Shown: positions 1-7,424, counted from the stretch's first letter. The stretch: 17,661 bases of DNA from an uncultured Synergistales bacterium (GCA_937957815.1 CALFXN010000021.1:1-17661), one strand, 5' to 3'. Translations and numbers: made by a program. Notes: a model not told the origin generated them from the sequence alone.

Positions 1-636
1 CCTGAGGGCAATCATCCGTTCGCGCCATGGGGCCTTCGGCATACTGTGCCCCTCGCCGGAGACGAGATAGCAGTAGACGCAGAAGAACAGCCACATCAGG
101 AGCCCCGGTCCGACGCCCGCGATGAAGAGTTCGCCGATCGAACAGCCGCCGACGACGCCGTAGACGATCATGTAGACGCTCGGCGGAATCAGCAGCGCGA
201 TTTCCGCGGCATTTATGATGAGTGCCGTCGAGAAGGACGGAGAATATCCCGCGTCGAGAAGCAGGGGTCTCATCGGTCCGCCGATCGCGACGACCGTCGC
301 CTGCGTCGAACCGGAGACCGCGCCGAAAAGCGTGCACGCGGTCGTCGCGGCGATCGGAAGACCTCCGCGTTTGTGCCCGACGAATTTGACGACGACGCCG
401 AGAAGTCGTTCCGCTATTTCGCCCGACGTCATCAGGTCGGCCGCGAAGATGAACATCGGGACCGCGATGAGCGACACCGACTGGACTCCGCCGATGATCT
501 GCTGTACGAGCATCGAGGGATTCACTCCCTGAAAATACACGCCGACCGTCACGAACGCGCCGACCGCAAGCGGCACCATCATCGGGAACCCGAGGAGCAG
601 CAGGAACATCATGGTTCCCATCATCAGAAGAAACAT
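1..636 (-). CDS. dctM: TRAP transporter large permease DctM, C-terminus beyond window
   Basis: This is the large membrane subunit of a tripartite ATP-independent periplasmic (TRAP) carrier, the subunit that moves the substrate with sodium or protons. I translated it by hand from the ATG at 636; 212 codons run in frame to position 1 with no stop. The protein opens with a hydrophobic helix rich in Met and Leu and contains family-typical stretches: PMFIFAADLM near residue 66, LFGAVSGSTQATVVAIG near 105 and LLIPPSVYMIVYG near 150. Family members have about 425 residues, so half is outside the window. The start lies 13 bases after the DctQ stop, behind a purine-rich GGGGGAGGGG site. Substrate cannot be read from the sequence; the binding protein DctP is not in view and may lie further left. 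Confidence 0.95.
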   Translation of the reverse strand, partial: MFLLMMGTMMFLLLLGFPMMVPLAVGAFVTVGVYFQGVNPSMLVQQIIGGVQSVSLIAVPMFIFAADLMTSGEIAERLLGVVVKFVGHKRGGLPIAATTACTLFGAVSGSTQATVVAIGGPMRPLLLDAGYSPSFSTALIINAAEIALLIPPSVYMIVYGVVGGCSIGELFIAGVGPGLLMWLFFCVYCYLVSGEGHSMPKAPWRERMIALR

Positions 637-649
637 CGGGCCCCTCCCC

Positions 650-1189
650 CTAGACTTCGTAGGATTCCGAGGTTTCCTGCCCGTCGGCGAGCGTCGGGGA
701 GATGTAGACCTCGTGTTCCCGCAGATTGCGGATGAACGTCGCGACGTACTGGAGCCCCGTCATCACGAATCCCACCGGAACCCACAGGATGACGAGATAC
801 AGCGGGATCTGGAGTCCGAGCGTATGGCGCTGCGTTTCGACGAGTTTCATCGTGTAGACGCCGCCGTACCACGCGAGATAGAACATCAGCGCGGCCGTTC
901 CGGCCGAGATGACGAGCATGAGTCCCTTCCTGCCGCGCGGCCCGAGCGCGTCGAACAGCGCCGTCATCCGGATGTGCGCTCCCTTGCGCGCCGCGTAGCT
1001 CGTGCCTATGAACGTCACCCATACGATCGCGAACTGGGTCACCTCCTCGGCCCAGGAGAAGCTGTGCTGGAAGAGGTTCCGGCCGATGACGTTCGCGATG
1101 GCGACGAGCGCCATCAGGATGATGCTGAAGGAAACGACGAAGCGCTCGAATTTCTCCGCCGCCAGGTTCACCGCGTCTATCACATGCAT
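650..1189 (-). CDS. dctQ: TRAP transporter small permease DctQ
   Basis: This is the small four-helix membrane subunit that pairs with DctM in a TRAP carrier. The product has 179 residues, normal for the family. Four hydrophobic segments lie at about residues 17-36, 47-66, 89-109 and 128-152. The family signature appears as SWAEEVTQFAIVWVTFIGTSYAA, broken here as SWAEEVTQF and FIGTSYAARKGAHIRM around residues 45-75. The ATG at 1189 has GGGAG about 11 bases upstream. It begins 15 bases after the M20 peptidase stop and ends with TAG 13 bases before DctM, so the three genes very probably form one transcript. The real TAG stop here is relevant when judging the in-frame TAG in the response regulator at 7783. 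Confidence 0.94.
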   Translation of the reverse strand: MHVIDAVNLAAEKFERFVVSFSIILMALVAIANVIGRNLFQHSFSWAEEVTQFAIVWVTFIGTSYAARKGAHIRMTALFDALGPRGRKGLMLVISAGTAALMFYLAWYGGVYTMKLVETQRHTLGLQIPLYLVILWVPVGFVMTGLQYVATFIRNLREHEVYISPTLADGQETSESYEV

Positions 1190-1204
1190 TCGAATCGCAC
1201 TCCC

Positions 1205-2353
1205 TTACCGCGTCGCAAGATATTCCGAGAGGACGTCCGCGATACGGACGACGCTCTCGGGACGGACATACTCGTCGGGCTGATGGAAGAAACCCTCGTC
1301 TCCGGGACCGAGCATCACGAACGGGACGCCGAGAGCCGGGACGAGAATCGAGGCGTCCGTGAAGTAATGGACTCCGCACGTCTTCCACGCGAGGGAGCGT
1401 GCGGCATAGATCGATCTGAAGGACTGTACGAGCGGGGCGTTCTCGTCCATTCCGATCGGAGGACGGTTGTTCGTGACCTCGATGGAGATCCTGAGTCCTG
1501 GTTTTTCCCGCTCGACGCCTCTCGCGAGCGCCGAAACGCCGGTCAGAAGGGTGTCGTGATCGACGCTCGGAAGCGTCCTGATGTCGATCGTCCCCTCGCA
1601 GCACTCGGGGACGACATTCGGCATATCTCCGCCCCGCAGCGTCGTAATCGTGCAGGAAGAGCGGCCGAGGAGTTCGTGTTTCCTTTCGGTTCCGAGAAGC
1701 GCCCTGATCCGGTCCGCAAAGGAGGAGAAAATCCCGAGGGCGTTGATCCCCGATTCGGGCATGGCGGCGTGCGAACTTCTGCCCTGAACGCGCACGCGCA
1801 GCCAGATCGCCCCTTTTTCGGCGAGGCCGATCTTCTCTCCGGTGGGTTTGACGACGACGAGCTCCTCGACTCCCGCCAGATATCCGCCGCCGACCAGGGC
1901 CTTCGCTCCCGTGCCGCCGACCTCTTCGTCGGCCGTGAAGCAGAAGTGAACCGTATTTTCCGTCCGGACACAGCGATCGAGCATCCGACGCGCCGCGAGG
2001 ATCATCGACGTCAGGCCGCCCTTCATGTCGGAGGCGCCGCGCCCGAAGACGCATCCGTCCGACTCCTCTGCGCCGAACGGCGAACGGGTCCAGAGCGCCG
2101 CGTCCCCGATCGTGATGGTGTCCATATGTCCCGTGACGGCGACCGAACTTCCGGGTCTTCGTCCGCGAAAGGTCAGGACCAGGCTCGCGCGGTTCCCCTC
2201 ATGCCCGATGAATCGCTTTTCGGCCCGTTCCTCCGGGAAAAGCGACGCGATGTAGACAGCCGCGTCGCGCTCGTCTCCCTCGGGCTGGACCGTCCGTATC
2301 CGGATGAGCTGTTTCAGGATCTCGGCCGCCGTGCGTATCTCCGTCCGTTCCAC
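1205..2353 (-). CDS. M20 family metallopeptidase (ArgE/DapE/ACY1 type)
   Basis: This is a cytoplasmic zinc-type amidohydrolase that removes an acyl group from an amino acid or similar small amide. It has 382 residues, usual for the family. Visible motifs are GHMDT (His76, Asp78), GASDMKGG (Asp109), TADEEVGG (general base Glu143, Glu144), SSHAAMPE (194-200), NVVPE (246-250) and FFHQPDE (His357). The segment after the glutamates reads VVVKPTG. In DapE and ArgE the residue before PT is a glutamate that binds the second metal; here it is Lys169 (codon AAA at 1849-1847). The GTG start at 2353 is set by AAAGGAGG, seven bases upstream. Linkage to TRAP permeases suggests that the substrate is imported by that carrier. 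Exact substrate is unknown; a typical succinyl-diaminopimelate or acetylornithine enzyme is not assured. Confidence 0.93.
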   Translation of the reverse strand: MERTEIRTAAEILKQLIRIRTVQPEGDERDAAVYIASLFPEERAEKRFIGHEGNRASLVLTFRGRRPGSSVAVTGHMDTITIGDAALWTRSPFGAEESDGCVFGRGASDMKGGLTSMILAARRMLDRCVRTENTVHFCFTADEEVGGTGAKALVGGGYLAGVEELVVVKPTGEKIGLAEKGAIWLRVRVQGRSSHAAMPESGINALGIFSSFADRIRALLGTERKHELLGRSSCTITTLRGGDMPNVVPECCEGTIDIRTLPSVDHDTLLTGVSALARGVEREKPGLRISIEVTNNRPPIGMDENAPLVQSFRSIYAARSLAWKTCGVHYFTDASILVPALGVPFVMLGPGDEGFFHQPDEYVRPESVVRIADVLSEYLATR

Positions 2354-2377
2354 GAATACCCCTCCTTTGCGTTCTCA

Positions 2378-2385
2378 GGGTACCC
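2378..2385. promoter_or_regulatory. Perfect 8-bp palindrome upstream of the M20 gene
   Basis: GGGTACCC lies 25 bases upstream of the GTG start of the peptidase gene, inside the 86-base gap behind the regulator gene. It could be part of an operator, but a palindrome of eight bases is weak evidence by itself. Confidence 0.25.
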
Positions 2386-2413
2386 GTTTCCGCTCGGAGG
2401 GGCATCGTCATGG

Positions 2414-2426
2414 CGTGAGAATCACG
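2414..2426. promoter_or_regulatory. Inverted repeat CGTGA-GAA-TCACG, possible operator
   Basis: Two perfect five-base arms separated by three bases lie about 60 bases upstream of the M20 gene start. It sits between the PucR-family gene and the genes that regulator probably controls, which makes an operator role plausible. No promoter hexamers of good quality were found next to it. Confidence 0.3.
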
Positions 2427-2434
2427 TTCCGGCT

Positions 2435-2455
2435 TTTTGTCACTTGTTGACAAAA
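2435..2455. promoter_or_regulatory. Perfect 8+5+8 inverted repeat over the regulator stop codon
   Basis: The arms TTTTGTCA and TGACAAAA are perfect reverse complements with CTTGT between them. The repeat overlaps the stop codon of the PucR-family gene and lies 82 to 102 bases upstream of the M20 start. The minus-strand sequence after it is A-rich and not T-rich, so it does not look like an intrinsic terminator of the regulator gene. It could be an operator for the peptidase/TRAP genes or a 3' mRNA hairpin; the sequence does not decide. Confidence 0.45.
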
Positions 2456-3645
2456 CCATCCTTTTCGGGGATGAGGTCGAGCAGGCGAAGGGCGAGACCG
2501 ACGCGGAACCTCGAAGCCGCGTCATCGGGGTCGATTCCGAGGATTTCGCGGAGGCGGGCGTAACGATACTTGATCGTGTTGTAGTGGAAGCACATCTTCT
2601 CCGAGACGGCCCTGACGTTCCAGTTACACGCGTCCAGCATCCGGAGCGTTTCGAGAAGATCGGAGGCGGAGGAGACCATGTCGTCGAGCAGCGGTCCGAG
2701 AAGGTCGGCGCACAGGCGTCCGGCCTCGGGAGTCCGCGACATCAGCGACAGCAGGCGGTATTCTCCGAGGGAATCCCAGAAGATCGCTCTTTCGCCCGGA
2801 AAGACGGCGGATTGGACCGCGGCCGCGTACAGCGCCTCCCCGTGGCTCCGAGAGACCTCCGTCACGTCTCGCGCACGACCTCCCGCCGCGACCGATACCG
2901 AGAGGCCGAATTCCCTGGAGAACTCGTCCCCGAGGGACGCGGCGAACGACGATATGTTCTCACGGACACGGCCTCCCGGGGAATCTTCCGAAGAAAGGGG
3001 AACGATGAAGACGAGACATTGCGTCGTCACGGTATAGACGGTTCTCGGGAAAAAGGCTTTCAGGCGGGCGCGGGTCAGCTGTACTACCGCCTGAACGCTC
3101 AGCGGATCGGCGCTCTTCCCCCGCCCGTCGGAAACACGGACGATGACGACGAAGATCGTCCCTCCGAGATCCCATCCGAAAGACCGGGCCTTTTCGAGGG
3201 CCTTCTCCGCGTCCGGTACGCGCCCGTTGAGCAGATCGAGAAGGAATTCGTCGCGCTGTCCGAGCTCCGTCTGTCTGCGGCTCAGGAGACGCTCCGTATG
3301 GAGCGTCAGGGCGATGCGGAGATTTTCAAGCAGACGCCCCGGGATGTTTCCGACGCGGTCCCTTCCGTCGTTCGGGACGTTCAGCACGAGAATTCCGGCG
3401 GAGAGATCCCCGATCCGGATTTCCATCGTCCGGTAGAGACGAAGAACTTCCCGGAGAGGATAGATCTTCGTCGCCTCGCGAAAGCTCTCGGACTGCGCGC
3501 TGACCCAGAGCTTGCGGTTCAGCGTGTCGTGAAAGGCCAGATCGAGACCGGTCGCGCACCGGAAGAAATCGAGGAATTCCGCGACGTTCCCGCCTTCGAG
3601 CAGGATCGCCGCGAACGGAGCGAACGAATGAACGTCGTCTTTCAT
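2440..3645 (-). CDS. PucR/CdaR family transcriptional regulator
   Basis: This is a DNA-binding regulator with a C-terminal PucR-type helix-turn-helix. Its last 60 residues contain LLETLRMLDACNWNVRAVS, then CFHYNTIKYRYARLREILG, the typical pattern of this domain (NTIKYRYARL is the recognition-helix region). The middle, from about RDEFLLDLLNG to FGLSVSVAAGG, matches the CdaR GGDEF-like fold region; it has no GGDEF active site and should not make c-di-GMP. An in-frame GTG at 3702 would add 19 residues, but its AAGGA is only two bases from the codon. The ATG at 3645 has GGAAG seven bases upstream, and I prefer it (401 residues). The gene is co-directional with the M20/TRAP genes 86 bases downstream and is the natural candidate for their control. 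Relatives sense purine breakdown intermediates, sugar acids or amino acids; the ligand here is unknown. Confidence 0.87.
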   Translation of the reverse strand: MKDDVHSFAPFAAILLEGGNVAEFLDFFRCATGLDLAFHDTLNRKLWVSAQSESFREATKIYPLREVLRLYRTMEIRIGDLSAGILVLNVPNDGRDRVGNIPGRLLENLRIALTLHTERLLSRRQTELGQRDEFLLDLLNGRVPDAEKALEKARSFGWDLGGTIFVVIVRVSDGRGKSADPLSVQAVVQLTRARLKAFFPRTVYTVTTQCLVFIVPLSSEDSPGGRVRENISSFAASLGDEFSREFGLSVSVAAGGRARDVTEVSRSHGEALYAAAVQSAVFPGERAIFWDSLGEYRLLSLMSRTPEAGRLCADLLGPLLDDMVSSASDLLETLRMLDACNWNVRAVSEKMCFHYNTIKYRYARLREILGIDPDDAASRFRVGLALRLLDLIPEKDGFVNK

Positions 3646-3779
3646 CGGTTCTCTTCCGGCCTCCTCCACCGGTGGGTTCGACGCGCCGTACCCCCTCTGC
3701 ACGTTCCTTCGGACATGGACTGCGCCATGAAACGCGACGGGACGGAAGAAAGGAAAGACCCGGGCGCGGCAGCTCCCGC

Positions 3780-3806
3780 AGAAAGAGAGCCCCCTGCCGG
3801 GGGCTC
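3780..3806 (-). terminator. Intrinsic terminator after the 70-aa gene
   Basis: An 8-bp GC-rich stem (3787-3794 with 3799-3806) closes a four-base loop. On the minus strand it is followed by TCTTTCT. It lies 18 bases beyond the stop of the small gene and before the PucR-family gene, so the two are probably separate transcripts. Confidence 0.75.
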
Positions 3807-3823
3807 CTGGGGGGATCGTCGAT

Positions 3824-4036
3824 TCAGCGGTATCCGCCGAAGGCGGACGGTCCCGTGTAGCAGAAGCGTTCGTTCAGAAGGAAACGCACCCTGTCGGTGC
3901 ACAGATCCCACGCGTCGGGTTCCCTGTTCAGCAGCGTCACCATCTCGTTGAGTGCCGCATCGATCGCGCCGGGCGTCGCCTTGGGATCGGCCGCGACGCT
4001 CTCGATCTTCGCGATGAGCTCCTTCGCTTTGGACAT
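3824..4036 (-). CDS. Small hypothetical protein, 70 aa
   Basis: I do not recognise this protein. It has 70 residues, no signal peptide and no membrane segment. The N-terminal half (SKAKELIAKIESVA, then AIDAALNEMVTLLN) looks helical; the C-terminal half has two cysteines (WDLCTDR and NERFCYTG) and ends in a Gly/Tyr-rich tail. The case for a real gene is strong: an extended consensus -10 promoter at 4077-4085, a long GGAGGAGGTGA ribosome site at 4056-4046 nine bases before the ATG, and an intrinsic terminator after the stop. It is therefore probably a single-gene transcript with good expression. It is divergent from the diguanylate cyclase gene and shares its 180-base upstream region, but no functional link can be claimed. 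Confidence 0.83.
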   Translation of the reverse strand: MSKAKELIAKIESVAADPKATPGAIDAALNEMVTLLNREPDAWDLCTDRVRFLLNERFCYTGPSAFGGYR

Positions 4037-4076
4037 GATTCGGTGTCACCTCCTCCGTTTTGGTGCATCCGCCCGG

Positions 4077-4085
4077 ATTATAGCA
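4077..4085 (-). promoter_or_regulatory. Extended -10 promoter for the 70-aa gene
   Basis: On the minus strand the sequence reads TGC followed by TATAAT, a perfect -10 hexamer with the TGn extension. No good -35 hexamer lies 16-18 bases upstream, which is common for extended -10 promoters. Transcription would start near 4070, giving a leader of about 34 bases before the ATG at 4036. Confidence 0.7.
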
Positions 4086-4202
4086 GAGGCGAAACATTGC
4101 GCATCGCGAAACGATCTCTCGCATTTTCCGCATCTTCGGGTATCATAAAGAAGTTTTATCTGACGGGATTTTTGGCCTGTTTTTTTCATGAAATGAAACA
4201 CC

Positions 4203-4209
4203 GAGGTGA
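4203..4209 (+). promoter_or_regulatory. Ribosome binding site that selects the GTG start at 4217
   Basis: GAGGTGA is seven bases before GTG 4217. The in-frame ATG at 4193 has no purine-rich site upstream, and the ATG at 4043 lies within the ribosome-site region of the divergent gene. This site therefore favours the shorter cyclase product. Confidence 0.75.
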
Positions 4210-4216
4210 ACCGCTC

Positions 4217-6478
4217 GTGACGTCCACTTCCCGATCAGGCCCGATTGCCGCAGCGTTTCTTCACTCCTTCTCGGGTTTTCTTGCATGCAGCGAACGCCCT
4301 CTCCTGTACGCCGGGATGCTTGCCGTCGAGGAAATCAACGCGAAGGGCGGCGTTCTCGGCCGGGAAATCCGTCCCGAAATTTACGACGGAGCCTCCAGAC
4401 CGGAAAAATTCGCGGAATGCGCGAAACGGATCCTGCGTACGGAGTGCCGGACGATCTTCGGCTGCTGGACGTCGTCCGCGCGCAAGGCGGTGCGTCCGGT
4501 CGTCGAAGGCGCGGGAGGGATCCTCTGGTACCCCGTCCAGAACGAAGGGCTCGAGGAATCTCCGAATATCGTCTACACCGGGAGCTGCCCGAATCAGCAG
4601 ATGATTCCGGCGCTCGACTGGCTGTCGGAAAACGCGGGGAACCGATTCTTCCTGATCGGATCGGACTCTGTGTATCCCCGGACGATGCACATCCTGATCC
4701 GTTCGGAGATCGAGCGGCGTGGCGCGGAGGTCGCGGGGGAGGAGCTCCTTCCGTCCGGAGTCGGGACCTGCCCCGACGCAGTTTACCGCGAAATGCTCGA
4801 ATGCGCCCCCGATGCGGTCATCTCCACGCTGAACGTCCCCAACACCATCGACTTCATCACCCGATGCCGCTCTCACGGAATCGACCCGCGCGTGATCCCC
4901 GTCATGCACCTCGACGTTTCCGAAACGGAAATGCGTGCGGCCGGAGACGCGGCGGCCGGGCACATGGCGTGCTGGTCCTACTTCGAGAGCCTCCGGACGT
5001 CCGCGAACAGGGCATTCCTGTCGCGCTTCCGCGCGCGGTTCGGCTCCGTCCCATGCACCGCGAGAATGATCTCCGCATACGTCCAGGTCCACCTCTGGGC
5101 GCGGGCGTGCGAACGCGCGGAGTCGTTGGATCCCGGAGAGATCTCCTCCGTTCTCGACGGCGTGACGTTCGACGGTCCAGGAGGTCCCGTGCGCATCGAA
5201 GCCAACCGGCACGTGTCGATGATGAGCCACATCGGGCGATATGGCTCCGACGGCGAATTCGTGGTCCTCAGGAGCTCGGACGGGCCGATCCCCCCGACGC
5301 CATGGCAGGGTGTCGAATACTCGCGTTCCAGATTTCGCCAGATCGTTCGCGGCGCTCTGGGATATCTCAGCGAGGAGATTTTCCGTTCCGCGACGCTCGG
5401 AGAAACCCTCCTCGAGCGCACCACCGAACTCGAGGCCGCGAACCGCGAGCTTCGCCGGGAGATCGGCGAACGCGTCCGGGCACAGGAGGAGTTCCGGAAG
5501 AGCGAGGAGCGCTTCCGTACGCTCTTCAGCAAGGCTCCCGTCGCCATGGCGTTTCTCGGAGAGAACGGAACGCTGCTCGACGTGAACGAACGGTTCGTCG
5601 AGCTGACAGGGTACACACTCTCCGAAATCCGGGATTTCTCCGAGTGGATCGAACTGGGACTGCCCGACGACGATACGCGGCGAACGGTCGCCGAACTCTG
5701 GAACGGATTCGCGCCGACGCTCCGGACGGATATTTCCATCGGGGACCGACGGATCTCCCCGAAACGCTTCTCGATCCGCCGTGCATCCGACGGAACGCTG
5801 CGTTTCGTCGAATGCACGGCATCGATCCTGGACCGGGGAATCCTGATCTGCATGAACGACGTCACCGAACAGAACACCGCGATCGAATCGCTCCACCAGC
5901 TCAAGGAGAGTCTCGAGATCCGCGTCGTCGAGCGGACATCCGAACTGGAGATCGTCAACAGGAGGCTGCGGATGGCGAGCATGGAGGACGCGCTCACGAA
6001 GCTCGCCAACAGGAGATGGTTCAACGCGACCTTCGAACGCGAAATCCGCCGGGCACGACGGACAGGCGACTCCCTCACTCTCATGATGATCGACGTGGAC
6101 TTCTTCAAGCAGTACAACGACCGCTACGGGCACATCAAGGGCGACCTCTGTCTCAAGAAAATCGGCGCCGCGCTCCGGGAAACGTTCCGCAGGGCCGAGG
6201 ATCTTCCCTGCCGCTACGGCGGCGAGGAGTTCGCCGTCATCCTGCCGGGGATCGCCGCCGACAGCGCTCTTTCGCTCGCGGAACGCGTCCGTCGGAAGAT
6301 CGAGAATCTGCTGATCCCGCACGACGCGTCTTCCGTCGCTCCCATGGTCACGATCAGCGCGGGTGTCGCGTCCGAAGTCCGCCCGTCGATATCGATGGAA
6401 CAGTTCATCGACCGGGCCGATCGAGCGCTCTACAAGGCCAAGGAACAGGGACGCAACCGAGTCGTCCTCTGGGAGTGA
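4217..6478 (+). CDS. AmiC/UrtA-like sensor domain - PAS - GGDEF diguanylate cyclase
   Basis: This 753-residue sensor enzyme should make c-di-GMP from two GTP. Residues about 8-380 match the urea/short-chain amide binding fold of UrtA, FmdD and AmiC: LLYAGMLAVEEINAKGG, then IFGCWTSSARKAV, ILWYPVQNEG and PNIVYTGSCPNQQ. A coiled coil (about 395-430) leads to a PAS domain (about 430-550), then a second coiled coil and the GGDEF domain (about 593-750). The active site GGEEF is intact at 668-672, and the inhibitory I-site RAED is intact at 659-662. I see no signal peptide and no membrane helix; the N-terminal hydrophobic stretch FLHSFSGFLA is strand one of the binding fold. The protein is therefore probably cytoplasmic, as AmiC is, whereas UrtA itself is secreted. 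Ligand identity (urea, amide or branched amino acid) is unknown. No terminator follows the stop. Confidence 0.93.
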   Translation: MTSTSRSGPIAAAFLHSFSGFLACSERPLLYAGMLAVEEINAKGGVLGREIRPEIYDGASRPEKFAECAKRILRTECRTIFGCWTSSARKAVRPVVEGAGGILWYPVQNEGLEESPNIVYTGSCPNQQMIPALDWLSENAGNRFFLIGSDSVYPRTMHILIRSEIERRGAEVAGEELLPSGVGTCPDAVYREMLECAPDAVISTLNVPNTIDFITRCRSHGIDPRVIPVMHLDVSETEMRAAGDAAAGHMACWSYFESLRTSANRAFLSRFRARFGSVPCTARMISAYVQVHLWARACERAESLDPGEISSVLDGVTFDGPGGPVRIEANRHVSMMSHIGRYGSDGEFVVLRSSDGPIPPTPWQGVEYSRSRFRQIVRGALGYLSEEIFRSATLGETLLERTTELEAANRELRREIGERVRAQEEFRKSEERFRTLFSKAPVAMAFLGENGTLLDVNERFVELTGYTLSEIRDFSEWIELGLPDDDTRRTVAELWNGFAPTLRTDISIGDRRISPKRFSIRRASDGTLRFVECTASILDRGILICMNDVTEQNTAIESLHQLKESLEIRVVERTSELEIVNRRLRMASMEDALTKLANRRWFNATFEREIRRARRTGDSLTLMMIDVDFFKQYNDRYGHIKGDLCLKKIGAALRETFRRAEDLPCRYGGEEFAVILPGIAADSALSLAERVRRKIENLLIPHDASSVAPMVTISAGVASEVRPSISMEQFIDRADRALYKAKEQGRNRVVLWE

Positions 6479-6498
6479 CGCGCCGGAAGACATACGTG

Positions 6499-6527
6499 TT
6501 GACAACTCTCTTCCATTTCATTACAAT
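6499..6527 (+). promoter_or_regulatory. Near-consensus sigma-70 promoter for the 91-aa gene
   Basis: TTGACA (6499-6504), a 17-base spacer and TACAAT (6522-6527) form an almost ideal promoter. It starts 21 bases after the cyclase stop. Transcription would begin near 6534 and give a leader of about 24 bases containing the ribosome site AAGGGAGGG. Confidence 0.85.
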
Positions 6528-6557
6528 AAGTATGCTTTCCCAAGGGAGGGATACGCG

Positions 6558-6833
6558 ATGTCATACGCCGAAACAAACGTCGGATCGGCAGGAAGCGCCT
6601 GCCTCGAAGTCCTCAGGAGAACCGTTGCGCTCGAACGGGGAGATACCGGGATCCTTCGGCTCGGCGGGAGTCGGGACATTCTCGTGATCGACCGAAAGCT
6701 GGCTCCCGGCGAGGGACACCTGACCGTCGCCGTCAAGGACGGTCGCGTAAAACTCCTCCGGCGCCGGGGCGCGTTCGATCTTTCGGGGCTCTTTCACCTG
6801 TTTCGCGAACCGCGGAAGGCTGTCACCCTGTAA
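6558..6833 (+). CDS. Small protein, 91 aa, resembling part of the LexA/UmuD fold
   Basis: I do not recognise it with certainty. Residues about 39-70 (DILVIDRKLAPGEG, then TVAVKDGRVKLLRRRG) follow the pattern of the S24 peptidase fold in UmuD and CI/LexA-type repressors, where the same region reads roughly GDLLIVDR, P..GD, VAV.DGE and KRL. The catalytic serine that precedes this block in those proteins (in a G-S-M context) is not evident; GGSRD is the only nearby serine. The protein also ends before the usual C-terminal part of that fold. It may be a non-cleaving derivative or a convergent small beta protein. The ATG at 6558 is chosen for AAGGGAGGG seven bases upstream and the strong promoter at 6499. 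The stop is 12 bases from the convergent hutD stop. Confidence 0.75.
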   Translation: MSYAETNVGSAGSACLEVLRRTVALERGDTGILRLGGSRDILVIDRKLAPGEGHLTVAVKDGRVKLLRRRGAFDLSGLFHLFREPRKAVTL

Positions 6834-6845
6834 ATATTCCGGGCA

Positions 6846-7424
6846 TTACCGGACGGCGATCTCGACGACGACCGCTACACCGTCGCCTTCGAGGAACGCG
6901 GAAACGACCTCCGCGGGGTTCCTCACGAACAGCGCGTCGAGCGCGGCGAGCGAAGCGAGCCCGGCGACGGAACAACCTCCCCGAAGGCAGATCACGGCCG
7001 TCGTCGTCTCCGGAAGAACGGAAATGTTTTCGGGAAACGCCCGGACGACGCGCGTCCGGGCCGAGACTCGGGCGCGAAGCGCCATGACGTTGAAATCCCG
7101 GATCGGACCGCCGCGGAGCGTTCCCGTAACGGGGACGTCTCCCGGGAAAACGAACGGATCGCCGAGCGCATCGAGCGTCGTCGCGCGGCCGTCGACATCG
7201 AGCGCCATTCCGTCGCCGTCGACGACGATGAGCGTCCGGTCGTACCCCGGAAAGAGCGAAAAGGGGCCGTCCGCCCGGACGACTGCGGAACTCAGCCGCC
7301 AGAGAAACGGATCGGCCATCGACGCTCCTTCCGGTTCGATCGCGATTTCCTCGGTCACGCCGAGCCCATTCCTCCACGGCATCTTCAGGTGTTGACCGCT
7401 TCTCCTGATCGTCACCCCATCCAT
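6846..7424 (-). CDS. hutD: HutD/Ves family cupin protein
   Basis: This 192-residue protein belongs to the HutD/Ves family of bicupin-like proteins, found beside histidine-utilisation genes in many bacteria and thought to moderate that pathway. Its own biochemical activity is not well established. Recognisable segments are MPWRNGLGVTEEIAIEP (15-31), FLWRLSSAVV (40-49), DGPFSLFPGYDRTLIVVDG (52-70) and PIRDFNVMALR (106-116). The ATG at 7424 has AAGGAGG seven bases upstream. It starts 20 bases after the end of the split response regulator, so it is probably carried on the same transcript. No other hut gene is in the window, so a link to histidine breakdown here is only family knowledge. Confidence 0.92.
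   Translation of the reverse strand: MDGVTIRRSGQHLKMPWRNGLGVTEEIAIEPEGASMADPFLWRLSSAVVRADGPFSLFPGYDRTLIVVDGDGMALDVDGRATTLDALGDPFVFPGDVPVTGTLRGGPIRDFNVMALRARVSARTRVVRAFPENISVLPETTTAVICLRGGCSVAGLASLAALDALFVRNPAEVVSAFLEGDGVAVVVEIAVR

Noticed and set aside
611..2563. A 650-codon plus-strand open frame across DctQ and the M20 peptidase
   Set aside because: It spans several minus-strand genes with clear motifs and ribosome sites, and has no recognisable domain itself.
2440..3645. The GGDEF-like middle domain of the PucR/CdaR regulator as a second diguanylate cyclase
   Set aside because: No GGDEF/GGEEF catalytic motif or metal-binding residues are present; this fold is a known regulatory domain of CdaR-type proteins.
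4235..6687. Long open frames of 756 and 800 codons overlapping the diguanylate cyclase
   Set aside because: They have biased, low-information composition and no ribosome site. The cyclase frame has complete catalytic motifs.
6838..6853. Small hairpin TCCGG/CCGGA between the convergent 91-aa gene and hutD as a bidirectional terminator
   Set aside because: The stem is only five base pairs and there is no T-tract on either side.
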